DNA of 64,000 nucleotides from Saprospiraceae bacterium (GCA_016716335.1 JADJWN010000002.1:310001-374000); one strand, 5' to 3'; shown: positions 18,784-28,014, numbered from the stretch's first letter. Numbers and translations are program-made. The notes: a model not told the origin generated them from the letters alone.

Positions 18784-19614
18784 ATGTCATATATCCCTAC
18801 ATTATACAAGGAGGAGGAAAATAAACGAAAAGGACTGATAATCAGTGTTTTGGTGCATTTGGCATTATTGATATTTCTCATCGTGCCCTTCCTTAATCCT
18901 ATGCAGAAGTGGCCACCTGAAGAGGGTGGTATCCTTGTAGTATTTGGTGATGAAAATGCAGGAAATGACAGCAACCCGGCAGAGGCTACTACCGATAACA
19001 GCACCGCAAAGGAAACCAAAGCCGCAGCTACACCGGAAAGTATTCCTGTCAATACGGCTCCTTCCAAAGTAAAAGAGGAGGAAAGTGCAGTAATAGCGGG
19101 AAAGAATAAAACAGAGGCCCAGAAGAAAGCAGAAGCTGAAGCAAAAGCCAAAGCTGAAAAAGATAAAGCAGAGAGGGAAAAGGCGGAAGCGGAAGCAAAG
19201 AAAAAAGCAGAAGCTGAGCAATCCAAAAAACAGTTTTCCGATTTATTCGGCAGTGGTAGAGGAAATTCCGGTACTTCAGGTAATCAGGGAGATCCCAAAG
19301 GAGATCCTGATGGTAAGGTGCTGGAAGGTATTTCCACAGGCTCCGGACAAATCGGTGGAGGACTCAGCGGCAGGGGTGTACTATTTGAACCTGCTTTCAG
19401 AGATAATTCGCAAAAAACCGGTAGGGTAGTCCTTAATATCTGTGTGGATAGCGAAGGTAAAGTGATTTCAGCTACCTTTACACAGAAGGGCTCGACTACC
19501 TCGGACGCCTATCTGATAGACATAGCCAGAAGCAATGCCATGAAATATAAATTTTCGAAGTCGGAAATTGATAAGCAGTGCGGCTCTCTTACAATTGATT
19601 TCAGGCTGCGCTGA
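18784..19614 (+). CDS. TonB/TolA-like energy transducer
   Basis: 276 residues from ATG 18784. A short cytoplasmic N-terminus and one membrane helix (GLIISVLVHLALLIFLIVPF, about 19-38) are followed by a long Ala/Lys/Glu-rich helical linker (about 100-165), a Gly-rich joint and a small C-terminal domain (GRVVLNICVDSEGKVISATF). This is the TonB/TolA plan: it spans the periplasm and passes ExbB/ExbD energy to the outer membrane. The start gap after the second exbD is 108 bp. I cannot decide between a TonB role (receptors) and a TolA role (envelope constriction); the low-complexity linker favours TolA-like, the C-terminal fold favours TonB. Confidence 0.8.
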   Translation: MSYIPTLYKEEENKRKGLIISVLVHLALLIFLIVPFLNPMQKWPPEEGGILVVFGDENAGNDSNPAEATTDNSTAKETKAAATPESIPVNTAPSKVKEEESAVIAGKNKTEAQKKAEAEAKAKAEKDKAEREKAEAEAKKKAEAEQSKKQFSDLFGSGRGNSGTSGNQGDPKGDPDGKVLEGISTGSGQIGGGLSGRGVLFEPAFRDNSQKTGRVVLNICVDSEGKVISATFTQKGSTTSDAYLIDIARSNAMKYKFSKSEIDKQCGSLTIDFRLR

Positions 19615-19616
19615 TA

Positions 19617-21716
19617 TCAATAGGATCCTGCATACCTCCTCATAAACCATTCGGCAAACAACAATCCTGTAATAAGAAAAAACAGCCATTTCAAATTCAA
19701 CAATGGCCTGGTGGTCGTACTTTGATACATCACAGCTTTGAGCGGCTTTTCTTCTATCAGCAATTTGATCAGTTGGTCTGTTTGTGCAGGGTAAAACAAC
19801 CTGCCGCCATATTTTTCACTCAGGCTGTGCAGCAAAGCATGTCTTGCGGTCAGGTCATATTGTTCCAGACGTACTGACTCTACTATAAATTTGCCCTGGG
19901 CCGTATATTGCTTTCCTCCCAAAGAAGTTGAGGCTGTATAGTTGTAGCTGCCCTCCTGAAAAAGTCCGGCATTAAGGGTATAGTAATTCTGTGTTCTTGA
20001 AAAGTTGTATTTATATTCGGCTCCGGATTCGTTTTTGACAGTCAGCAACACATCCGAATCATTGACCAATTCGAATGCATCGTTGTATAACTGCGCATCA
20101 AACACAATATTGTCATTGTCTCTGTAAATATTGCGGGAGGTGGATACTCTGAATTTTCGCTTATCACTTTTTACGGATACCAATTGAATGGATTTGTTGA
20201 CAATTTCCGAAATGAGATCATAGTTTGAGTTTTGCAGGTAGTCAAAAACTCTCCATTTCCATATACCTTCTCCGCATATGACCGCAGTCCGCACTCCGGA
20301 TTCTTCATTGAATGCAATCAGCGGGTAATTGGTCTTTATTTTTTTGATGGTCTGATAAATAAACACATTGGTTCCTCCCAAAGCAGAATATTCTCCAAAA
20401 GGAGTAATCAGCGGCGGAAAGGTGCGCAATCTGGACTTCAGGGTTTCAGAGGTAGTAAACTGAGAGAAAAGAGGATTGATATCCCCCTGTATTTCCTCTG
20501 TATTGCTGCTGCTGCCTTTGATCTGGATGACGTTTTGTACTCTGTTGAATTTTTCCGTGGAGGTCTGCGCTCCGACGACAAAGATCGAGGGTATCTCCTT
20601 GCGGCGAAGATTTTGTACTACAGAAGTAATCTCATATTTATCAGAGGGCAGATTGTGAAATATTACCAGATTGAAGACAGAAAAATCCGGTGGAGTGTCT
20701 GATGCAAAGGCGGTTAATACTTCATAGTTTTTGTTTTCAAGGATGATCTGTTTCAGACCGGAGATGTCCGGATGGGGTGCATTGGCATATATGAGTATTT
20801 TTTGCCTTGCATCAAGTACTTCTACAAAGAAGTCCCTGGCATTATTGGCGGTAATGGCTTCATTGCTTACGGCTGTGAGTCTCACTCTGTATCGCACTAT
20901 ACCGGTAGCATTGGCATCAAGTATGACATTTCTGGTAGTGAAAAAATCGGTGCCTGTAATGTTAATATTTTCATCGTACAGAAGCTTTGTGCCCGATGTT
21001 CCGACCTGCTCTACGGTCAATTTTGTAGATGAGGCACTGCAGTTGAATGCGGAAATATCGATCTGTACGCTGAATCTGTCTCCGAGATAGACGATGCGGT
21101 TATGAAATATATTCTGAATGCTGAGGTCTTTTTTGGGCATGGTATCACCCAAAGCAATGGTATATACCGGGGCTTTAAAGCCGGCATTACTGTACAATGG
21201 ATTGGCTCCTTCGTTGTATATGCCATCTGTTGTCATGATTACGGCCCCGAGATTCTGGTCTCCGTAATTGTCACTGATATATTGCAGAGCCTTCGCAATA
21301 TTGGTGGAATGCCGGTAAGTACTGTCACTGTCGCCTTGTACTACCTCTGAGCCAAAAGCTATTTCTTTTACATCATATTTATCACTGACTGATTTTTTCA
21401 AAGTGTTCAATCCTTCATCCAGCATATTTCTTTCCTGCTCCGACATACCGGTAAATATGGACCCGGAAATATCTCTTGCAAGCACCACAATGGGCTTTTT
21501 GATTTCCTCTTCAATCTGTTTGAGCAAAGGATTCAATAATAAAAAAGCAATAAGGCTTACAGCCAGAAACCTCAGGAAAAATAAAGCCGGTTGCAACCAT
21601 GATGGAGCTGAAAACCTGGTTTCGTTCCTGTACAGTATCGTGGCATACACTATGCCCAACACCAGGCACAACACAATGAACCACACAGGATAGGGTAGAA
21701 TAAGATTAAAATCCAC
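19617..21716 (-). CDS. VWA-domain inner-membrane protein
   Basis: 699 residues from GTG 21716. Two N-terminal membrane helices (YPVWFIVLCLVLGIVYATIL; PALFFLRFLAVSLIAFLLLN) precede a von Willebrand A-like domain whose metal site is the canonical DISGS (DxSxS, about residue 83-87) with MTTDGIYNEG further on. Ig-like and DJ-1-like segments fill the middle, and a C-terminal helix (LLNLKWLFFLITGLLFAEWF) closes it. The layout resembles BatA/aerotolerance-type VWA proteins; the role is unknown. An upstream TTG at 21737 lies inside the -7 box and cannot be the start. It is convergent with the tonB-like gene, 2 bp apart. Confidence 0.75.
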   Translation of the reverse strand: MDFNLILPYPVWFIVLCLVLGIVYATILYRNETRFSAPSWLQPALFFLRFLAVSLIAFLLLNPLLKQIEEEIKKPIVVLARDISGSIFTGMSEQERNMLDEGLNTLKKSVSDKYDVKEIAFGSEVVQGDSDSTYRHSTNIAKALQYISDNYGDQNLGAVIMTTDGIYNEGANPLYSNAGFKAPVYTIALGDTMPKKDLSIQNIFHNRIVYLGDRFSVQIDISAFNCSASSTKLTVEQVGTSGTKLLYDENINITGTDFFTTRNVILDANATGIVRYRVRLTAVSNEAITANNARDFFVEVLDARQKILIYANAPHPDISGLKQIILENKNYEVLTAFASDTPPDFSVFNLVIFHNLPSDKYEITSVVQNLRRKEIPSIFVVGAQTSTEKFNRVQNVIQIKGSSSNTEEIQGDINPLFSQFTTSETLKSRLRTFPPLITPFGEYSALGGTNVFIYQTIKKIKTNYPLIAFNEESGVRTAVICGEGIWKWRVFDYLQNSNYDLISEIVNKSIQLVSVKSDKRKFRVSTSRNIYRDNDNIVFDAQLYNDAFELVNDSDVLLTVKNESGAEYKYNFSRTQNYYTLNAGLFQEGSYNYTASTSLGGKQYTAQGKFIVESVRLEQYDLTARHALLHSLSEKYGGRLFYPAQTDQLIKLLIEEKPLKAVMYQSTTTRPLLNLKWLFFLITGLLFAEWFMRRYAGSY

Positions 21717-21734
21717 TTTTTTCAGATTAAGCCG

Positions 21735-21765
21735 CAAATATATCCAAACAATAACGGCCGGACAA
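21735..21765 (-). promoter_or_regulatory. Promoter of the VWA gene
   Basis: On the minus strand a -33 TTG (21765-21763) is separated by 20 bp from TATATTTG (21742-21735), matching the Bacteroidota consensus. It places the transcript start near 21729 and selects the GTG at 21716. Confidence 0.7.
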
Positions 21766-21814
21766 AGGTTTATTGGTGTGATATTACTGATTTTGAAATC
21801 TGTACAATTTGTTA

Positions 21815-21845
21815 AACTGTGATTGTTGTTAACTAAATCACGGTT
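21815..21845. repeat. Imperfect inverted repeat between divergent genes
   Basis: AACTGTGATT (21815-21824) and AATCACGGTT (21836-21845) pair at nine of ten positions around an 11-bp spacer. It lies between the VWA and asnB-like genes and could be an operator or a leader hairpin. Confidence 0.35.
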
Positions 21846-21877
21846 TTATCCGTTAGTACATAAAAATTTTTTTGCTG

Positions 21878-23273
21878 ATGAGGCTTACATGGGTATTATG
21901 TTTTTGGATTGCTTTTTGGGTGTCGGGTCTGCAGGCTTCTTACATTCTGATTCCGATGGATCACGATAAACAAAAGGATCATCTAAAAGCTTATGGTCTT
22001 ACCTACTGGGTGCTCACCCAGAATTCAAACTTACTGGCTTTTAAACTATCGAGGAGGAAGTTTTGCATTCAGGCATACCCGCAGTTTTGAGGCGGAATGC
22101 AAGGTGCGGGGGGTGAGTTATGAAATCATCACTGATGCCCAATGGATTAATATACGGGAGAAAATCAGTAATCCGGAAGTCAATCAGGAAGCCGTAAAAC
22201 TGGAGAAAGCACCCAAAATAGCGGTATATACTCCGGATTTTAATCCCAGAGGTCAGCGGATACAACCGTGGGACGATGCGGTAACGCTGGTATTGACCTA
22301 TGCCGAAATTCCTTTTGATAAAGTGTATGACCGTGAGGTACTGGAAGGAAAGCTGGCACAGTATGACTGGCTGCATCTGCACCACGAAGATTTTACCGGT
22401 CAGTATGGTAAGTTTTATGCCAGCCAGGGCGGTACACCATGGTACAAGCTCAATCAGCAGAAAACAGAAGCATTAGCCAAAAGTCTGGGATTCAATAAAG
22501 TGTCCCAGCTCAAACTGGCTGTAGCCAAAAAAATCAAGGAGTATGTCGAGGGTGGGGGATTTATGTTTGCCATGTGTTCTGCCACCGATACCTATGATAT
22601 TGCTCTGGCTGCCGAAGGTGTCGATATCTGTGCCGAAGTGTATGACGGAGATGGTATGGATCCCAATGCTCAGAGTAAACTGGATTACAGCAAGACCTTT
22701 GCTTTCCGAAATTTCACGCTGATTATGAATCCGATGCAGTACGAACATTCAGACATAGATAATTTCAACAGAAAAATCAATCCGGAGATAGATTATTTCA
22801 ATCTTTTTGAATTTTCTGCCAAATGGGATCCTATTCCCACCATGTTGTGTCAGAATCATACCACGACCATCAAAGGATTTATGGGTCAGGCTACTGCCTT
22901 CAACAAAGCCCTGATCAAACCCGATGTGCTGATACTCGGGGAGACCAAGGTGGAAAACGAGGTACGGTATATACATGGCAGGCATGGCTACGGTACCTGG
23001 ACCTTTTATGGAGGCCATGATCCGGAAGATTACCGCCATTACGTGGGAGATCCGGAGACTGACCTGAGCCTTCACCCCAATAGTCCCGGATACCGTCTGA
23101 TTTTGAATAATATATTATTTCCGGCCGCAGAAGAAGAAAAAAAGAAAGACCTGATTCGTTTGTACAATCCAAAAGGTCTTACTCAGGATGCTGAAGTGGA
23201 AAGGAATTTGATACCTATAACTAATATTACACTGATCACAAGACCAAAGAAAATCTTACCCAAATCGAGATAA
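21878..23273 (+). CDS. Conserved Bacteroidota protein usually labelled asparagine synthetase B (two apparent indels)
   Basis: About 420 residues. Signal-peptide-like N-terminus (LTWVLCFWIAFWVSGLQAS), then ILIPMDHDKQKDHLKAYGLT. The frame breaks near 22030 and resumes as YWLLNYRGGSFAF in the next frame; deleting one base joins the two into a continuous family-like protein. Later blocks: PWDDAVTLVLTYAEIPFDKV, YDWLHLHHEDFTGQYG, FAMCSATDTYDIALAAEGVD, TFYGGHDPEDYRHYVGDP. Family members end soon after a Lys-rich FPAA tail; losing one A from the A7 at 23137-23143 would stop this one at 23154 and remove its overlap with the convergent permease. I see neither the N-terminal Cys amidotransferase nor the ATP-pyrophosphatase motif of real AsnB, so the name is probably wrong. 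Histidine-rich and secreted; function unknown. Confidence 0.7.
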
Positions 23274-24220
23274 AGCATTTTGGTAGTCTTTTTAGGTAGT
23301 GTCCTGTGAGACATCACCTGAAGAGCAATCTCCCTTCCCGCCAGCAATCCCACAAATACCCAGGTGGTGCTCATCGGAATTTTTCCTCCCCAAAGCCCGA
23401 AGTAATCATCTTTAAACACATATAGAATCACCCCATAAATCAGGTCTATAAAGGTTGCAGCCCTGATGTCTGCAGTATTCCTTTTTTTGCGCACCACATC
23501 CTGCACTTTACCCCCTCTCTGATAAAAGATAATCAGCATCATACCATTGAGTATGACCAGAGTGAGGAAGAATTGAAGGGCAGTCAGATTTTTGCCGTTA
23601 TTCATGTACACATATATGTTGGCAAGATCCTGAACCAGCCATTGAGACCAAAGAAATCCGGTAGATGCTGCCTGTGCAATTTTCCAGAATATCTCCTGAC
23701 TCCCGTTCATTTTTTTTCTGAGAAAATATTGCTCCGTAAAATTGAGGAAAGTGAAGTAGCCGATCAAAGCCACAAAAAAAGCCACCACATATCCCATTAC
23801 GGATTTTTGTATCATACCCCCCAGCTTGGTTTTAGCATCAAATATGTTGGCCACCATCACGCTGAGATCGTTGGGTATGTCTGACAGCGAAAACAGGGTA
23901 AGTATCATAAATGTCGTACTCACCGGAATGCCGTACCGGGTGATAAGCAGCAAAACTATCGGCGGGATGATATGATACCAACGATACAGCGGCATTTCTT
24001 CAAACTTATCCAACCTGCCATAGGTGATATCATTATTTAAAAAGCCCATGATGAGTACTATGGTGAGAATGGTAGCAGCAAATGCAAAGAGATAATACCA
24101 CTTGACGTCTTTTTCATTGGAGGTCAGGAAGGTGCCTAATGTCTGGATTACATCATTGCCCACAACGGAATACGCAGCTAAGGCAAAGCCAAGCCACATA
24201 AAAACCATTGAAAAATCCAT
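23183..24220 (-). CDS. PiT-like inorganic phosphate transporter family protein
   Basis: 345 residues, about nine or ten membrane helices. Both PiT-type signature regions are visible: VGNDVIQTLGTFL near residues 20-32 (the GND sodium/proton-phosphate motif) and the inverted repeat RYGIPVSTTFMILTLF with MSTTWVFVGLLAGRE in the second half. It is likely to import phosphate or a related anion across the inner membrane with a cation. It is shorter than canonical PitA (about 500 residues), so it belongs to a compact Bacteroidota subgroup and the substrate is less certain. Its end overlaps the asnB-like frame, probably because that frame is mis-extended. Confidence 0.7.
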   Translation of the reverse strand: MDFSMVFMWLGFALAAYSVVGNDVIQTLGTFLTSNEKDVKWYYLFAFAATILTIVLIMGFLNNDITYGRLDKFEEMPLYRWYHIIPPIVLLLITRYGIPVSTTFMILTLFSLSDIPNDLSVMVANIFDAKTKLGGMIQKSVMGYVVAFFVALIGYFTFLNFTEQYFLRKKMNGSQEIFWKIAQAASTGFLWSQWLVQDLANIYVYMNNGKNLTALQFFLTLVILNGMMLIIFYQRGGKVQDVVRKKRNTADIRAATFIDLIYGVILYVFKDDYFGLWGGKIPMSTTWVFVGLLAGREIALQVMSHRTLPKKTTKMLYLDLGKIFFGLVISVILVIGIKFLSTSAS

Positions 24221-24242
24221 ACGGTAAGTTGGTTAGTATCTG

Positions 24243-24250
24243 CAAATGTA
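24243..24250 (-). promoter_or_regulatory. -7 box of the PiT-like gene
   Basis: The minus strand reads TACATTTG, 23 bp before the ATG at 24220. No -33 element at the ideal distance was seen. Confidence 0.45.
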
Positions 24251-24308
24251 GTTTAATCATACAGAGCCCGACTTATTTTTTCAATATTAATTTTTTGTTA
24301 ATAGGTAT

Positions 24309-24340
24309 AAAAAAGCCCGACCACCAGTTATGGTCAGGCT
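24309..24340 (-). terminator. Intrinsic terminator of the coiled-coil gene
   Basis: AGCC-GACCA pairs with TGGTC-GGCT (24314-24323 with 24331-24340, one mismatch), followed on the minus strand by T6. Confidence 0.75.
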
Positions 24341-24370
24341 ACGGTTATTTTCAGGGTCTGAATTTTTCGA

Positions 24371-25330
24371 TTATTTCATGACGAATGCTCCCTTGCCCAC
24401 CGGATAGCCATTGTTGTACATCTCGATATTGTAGTTGCCTTTGGGCAATTTATCGTCGAGCGTCCAGTCAATGCAGGCATTGGTGTCTTCATTATTGTAT
24501 TGAATTTCGCCGGATGTGGTGTAACGTACCTGAGTATTGTCTAATTTATTGGTGAGCACCCCGGAACCTTTGTCTTCCACTGCTATGGTTTCGCCCTGCG
24601 GATTGATGATACGCAGATAAAATCTTTTGGTTCCGGCCGAAGTGACTCTGTTGGTTTCTGTCTGGAAGCATACTCTGAGCATATCGATATTCTTAGCTTT
24701 GGATTGTTCCTTGAGCTTTCCGTCTTTTTTGATTTCGTATCCCTTTACAATGATAGTGTTGACCTTTACGGCACTGGCAATATCCACTTTAGCACCCAGA
24801 TTTTCATTGGTTTTACTCAATCTTTCCTTTTCAGATGCGAGAGATTCTTTCTGACTCAGGATTTCTTCCTTTTCCCTTACCTCTGCATCGATGCGCTGGT
24901 TGAGTTTTTGATTGTCCTCGGCCAGTAGTTTATTTTCCTCTTTCAGGGTTTTTATTTCATCCAGGTATTTGTTTACATTGGCCTTGAGGGCTTTGATTTC
25001 CTCTTTAGCTTTGTCCAGTTCTCTTTTGGTCCAGATCAGATCATTGATTTTTTCCTTCTGAGCTTTCAGTTCGGCCTTTTGACTGTCTATCAAAGCGTTG
25101 AGCTGCTGGTTGTCACCCCGCATTTCTTCCAGAGATTCGAGAACTGTCTGATAATCCTGATCGAGTTCGGCCTGTACTTTTTCGAGCTCAATCTGCTGTG
25201 TTTGAAGTTGCTGATTGGCCTGGCTGAGTTTGCTGTTGGAATACCATTGATACCCGTTTAAGCCCAGCAAGGCAATGATAGCAATAATAGAAACTGCTGT
25301 AAAATTTTGTTTTGATTGTGTAGTGCTCAT
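24371..25330 (-). CDS. Membrane-anchored coiled-coil protein
   Basis: 319 residues. One N-terminal membrane helix (FTAVSIIAIIALLGLNGYQW, about 10-29) is followed by a long coiled coil (about 32-180, heptads rich in Leu, Glu, Lys and Gln) and a beta-rich C-terminal domain (about 190-319; MLRVCFQTETNRV ... CIDWTLDDKLPKGNYNIEMY). Proteins of this plan are widespread in Bacteroidota and are sometimes labelled SMC-like only because of the coiled coil; there is no ATPase. The C-terminal domain probably faces the periplasm. Role unknown. It has its own terminator and is divergent from the exonuclease gene. Confidence 0.7.
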   Translation of the reverse strand: MSTTQSKQNFTAVSIIAIIALLGLNGYQWYSNSKLSQANQQLQTQQIELEKVQAELDQDYQTVLESLEEMRGDNQQLNALIDSQKAELKAQKEKINDLIWTKRELDKAKEEIKALKANVNKYLDEIKTLKEENKLLAEDNQKLNQRIDAEVREKEEILSQKESLASEKERLSKTNENLGAKVDIASAVKVNTIIVKGYEIKKDGKLKEQSKAKNIDMLRVCFQTETNRVTSAGTKRFYLRIINPQGETIAVEDKGSGVLTNKLDNTQVRYTTSGEIQYNNEDTNACIDWTLDDKLPKGNYNIEMYNNGYPVGKGAFVMK

Positions 25331-25450
25331 TTTGTTATTCTTTTTTGTGATTAACGTTGTAAATTTAGGTGTTTATTTTGTGAATTCAAACAGAAAATAT
25401 CAAAATGGGCGTTTACCATTACATTGAACAATCCGTGAAAACCCTGAATT

Positions 25451-26185
25451 ATGTTTTTAAGTCCTCAGATACTGAAAAATTGCCTGTTTCTCGACATTGA
25501 AACGGTGCCGGTCTTTGCTTCCTTCGATGCTTTGAGTGAGGAAATGCAGGGATTCTGGATAAGGAAAAGTCAGGGAATAGCCCGGGAAACAGTAAGTGGA
25601 GAAAAAGAGACGCCAGAGCAGACATTTGAGGGAAGGGCAGGTATTTATGCTGAATTTGCCAAGGTCATCTGTGTATCAGTGGGGTATATCAGGCATGAAG
25701 AAGACGGGAGCTTATCATTCAGGATCAAATCATTTGCCGGGGATGATGAAAAGGAGCTTCTCAGCGGATTCAGTGATTTGTTGGTCAAGCATTACAATAA
25801 TCCTGAGAAGTATTTTTTGTCAGGGCATAATATCAAGGAGTTTGATATTCCATTTTTATGCCGACGGATGGTCATACATGGAGTTCCGTTCCCTGCCATG
25901 CTGGATATATCCGGTAAAAAACCCTGGCAGACGCAGCATCTGCTCGATACTATGGATATGTGGCGTTTTGGTGATTTTAAAAGTTATACCTCTTTAGGAT
26001 TGCTGGCAGCTACACTGAATATCCCTTCGCCCAAGGATGATATAGACGGCAGTATGGTAGGTCATGTGTACTGGAAGGAAGGAGATCTCGACAGAATTGT
26101 AAGGTACTGTGAAAAGGATGTAGCAACAGTAATGAAAATCATGATGAAATATGCCGGAATGGATTTATCCCTGATTAAAGATTGA
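25451..26185 (+). CDS. PolB-like 3'-5' exonuclease domain protein
   Basis: 244 residues. A DnaQ/RNase H-fold exonuclease of the PolB-like DEDDy group: motif I FLDIETVP (about 14-21), motif II SGHNIKEFDIPFLCRR (about 122-137) and motif III RIVRYCEKDVATV (about 217-229) supply the acidic metal ligands and the Tyr. There is no polymerase domain, so it is a stand-alone nuclease, probably in repair or nucleic-acid turnover. The ATG at 25451 is the first in frame. No repair genes adjoin it. Confidence 0.85.
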   Translation: MFLSPQILKNCLFLDIETVPVFASFDALSEEMQGFWIRKSQGIARETVSGEKETPEQTFEGRAGIYAEFAKVICVSVGYIRHEEDGSLSFRIKSFAGDDEKELLSGFSDLLVKHYNNPEKYFLSGHNIKEFDIPFLCRRMVIHGVPFPAMLDISGKKPWQTQHLLDTMDMWRFGDFKSYTSLGLLAATLNIPSPKDDIDGSMVGHVYWKEGDLDRIVRYCEKDVATVMKIMMKYAGMDLSLIKD

Positions 26186-26355
26186 AAATTTAATCAAGGT
26201 CTGAAATGGCTGCAATTTTAGCTGTTATGCCAATGTATTCTGGTGGGATGATTATCCCCGTTCACGAAAGTGAATATTTCATTCAGCTTTTAAAGCCGCA
26301 CTGTCTAGTTTAATGCATAATTCTAATTTGAACAATTTTTCAGGATAATTATTCA

Positions 26356-26363
26356 TACCTTTG
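26356..26363 (+). promoter_or_regulatory. -7 box of the porin gene
   Basis: TACCTTTG fits TAnnTTTG 85 bp before the ATG. A TTG lies about 25 bp upstream, longer than ideal. The rest of 26186-26448 shows nothing clear. Confidence 0.45.
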
Positions 26364-26448
26364 CGCCTTCAAAGCAAAAAAGCTGCCCTTCATATCATCA
26401 ACCTGCCTGAATAAAGAAGCTCTTTATTGGATAACTAATTATTGTTTA

Positions 26449-27888
26449 ATGTATTACAGGAATTCATTACGGTCTTTGGTGCTTTGCCTTTCAGTTTGTA
26501 TAGGAAATACTCTTCTGGCACAGCATCAGGATCTTCAGGATAAGCCCCGGATATGGCAGGATGGAAGATTGAAGGAGGTGGACTCCACCTCTCTGCTTAC
26601 GGCATTCAAAGAAGGTCAGGTGAACGGGCATTTCCGCTATTTTTTTTCAGCAACAGACAATACTGACAATCTCACGGATTATTATGCTCATGCGGCAGGT
26701 GGAGGATTGAGATTTGAGACGGCGGAGTTTCACAGGTTCAGATTTGCAGTGAGTGGTTTTTACATATTCAATCTGGCGTCTTCAGATTTTACAGTAAAAG
26801 ACCCGATTTCCGGAGCAGCCAACAGGTATGAACTCGGGCTTTTTGACATCGCAAATCCGGCCTTCAGGGATGAAATCAGCCGACTGGAGGAGCTGCAGCT
26901 GAAGTACAGATTAGGCAAACGCAATATACTTACTTTCGGAAAACAGCTGATCAATACTCCTTTCATCAATCTTCAGGACGGCAGAATGAGGCCTACACAG
27001 GTAGAAGGGCTTTGGACAGAATGGAACGATATAAAAAATCTCGAGATCTATTTAGGCTGGTTTTATAAAATTGCTCCCCGTGGCACCTCTAAGTGGTACA
27101 GTGTACAGGAATCCATCGGAGTATTTCCCACCGGCATCAATCCTGACGGCAGCCGGTCGGGCTACAGAGGCAACGTCGTGTCAAAGGGTGTAGGTCTGGC
27201 CGGTTTGAGATATTACCTGAACAAACAGTGGAATGTGCAGCTCTGGCACCTTATGACAGAGAATGTCTTCAGCAGTACTCTTCTGCAGAGTGATGCACTG
27301 ATAGGGGAGAAGGGCAGCTGGCAGATAATGGCAGGCATGCAGTCTGTCTTTCAGAGTAAGCTCGGCAATGGCGGCAATGAGGATATCAACAAAGCATTTT
27401 ATAATAACGAGGGCAATGCCATGACTTATGGTGCCAGACTGGGCCTGAAAAAAAACATTCATGAGATCACTCTTAATTACAATCGCATTACAGCAGATGG
27501 CAGATATCTGATGCCCAGAGAGTGGGGCAGGGATCCTTTTTATACTTTTCTGCCAAGAGAGCGAAATGAGGGATTCGGGGATGTACATGCTATTGCATTG
27601 CAGTACAGACTATTGACTAAGGATAAACACTGGAATATTCACCTTGCAGGAGGTTATTATGAAATGCCGGATGTCAAAAATACCCGCCTGAATAAATATG
27701 GACTCCCATCCTACACCCAGCTCAATGTGGATGTCCGGTATAAATTCGGAGGCTTCTTTGAGGGAATGGAAGCTCAGCTCCTGATCGTGAGGAAAATCCG
27801 AAACGGAGAGACCTATGACAATTATGCCTACATCGATAACAAAGTGGACATGACCCTGATCAATACGGTGGTGAATTACCGGTTTTGA
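26449..27888 (+). CDS. OprD-like outer-membrane porin
   Basis: 479 residues. A signal peptide (LVLCLSVCIGNTLLAQ, cleavage near 24) precedes a beta-barrel with alternating aromatic strands and the porin-type terminal Phe (NTVVNYRF). Blocks such as VNGHFRYFFSATDN, FGKQLINTPFINLQDGRMRP and LWTEWNDIKNLEIYLGWFYK resemble OprD-family channels, which take up small solutes or amino acids. No transporter is adjacent to indicate the substrate. The start is the first ATG, 86 bp after a -7 box. Confidence 0.7.
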   Translation: MYYRNSLRSLVLCLSVCIGNTLLAQHQDLQDKPRIWQDGRLKEVDSTSLLTAFKEGQVNGHFRYFFSATDNTDNLTDYYAHAAGGGLRFETAEFHRFRFAVSGFYIFNLASSDFTVKDPISGAANRYELGLFDIANPAFRDEISRLEELQLKYRLGKRNILTFGKQLINTPFINLQDGRMRPTQVEGLWTEWNDIKNLEIYLGWFYKIAPRGTSKWYSVQESIGVFPTGINPDGSRSGYRGNVVSKGVGLAGLRYYLNKQWNVQLWHLMTENVFSSTLLQSDALIGEKGSWQIMAGMQSVFQSKLGNGGNEDINKAFYNNEGNAMTYGARLGLKKNIHEITLNYNRITADGRYLMPREWGRDPFYTFLPRERNEGFGDVHAIALQYRLLTKDKHWNIHLAGGYYEMPDVKNTRLNKYGLPSYTQLNVDVRYKFGGFFEGMEAQLLIVRKIRNGETYDNYAYIDNKVDMTLINTVVNYRF

Positions 27889-27897
27889 TTAAATCCA

Positions 27898-27962
27898 GCG
27901 GTTTTCGGTTTCGGTTTTCGGAATTCGGTATGCGGTTTTCGGTTTTCGGTTTTCGGTTTTGG
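27898..27962 (+). repeat. Short TTTTCGG-type tandem repeats
   Basis: The stretch just after the porin stop is built almost only of GGTTTTC/GGTTTC units, interrupted by GGAATTC and GGTATGC variants. It is noncoding microsatellite-like DNA. Confidence 0.85.
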
Positions 27963-27981
27963 GTGTGTGGGGATGTATTAT

Positions 27982-28014
27982 AAACCTTATAGGTTTTGGA
28001 AACCTATAAGGTTT
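27982..28014. terminator. Perfect 15-bp inverted repeat between convergent genes
   Basis: AAACCTTATAGGTTT (27982-27996) and its exact complement (28000-28014) flank a 3-nt loop, midway between the porin stop and the convergent saccharopine-dehydrogenase-like stop. It can serve as a bidirectional terminator, or be a REP-like dispersed element. Confidence 0.65.

Noticed and set aside
1049..26323. The same 15-mer (TTTAATGCATAATTC) occurs at 1049-1063 and 26309-26323
   Set aside because: One or two such matches are expected by chance in an AT-rich 64-kb sequence, and the contexts differ.
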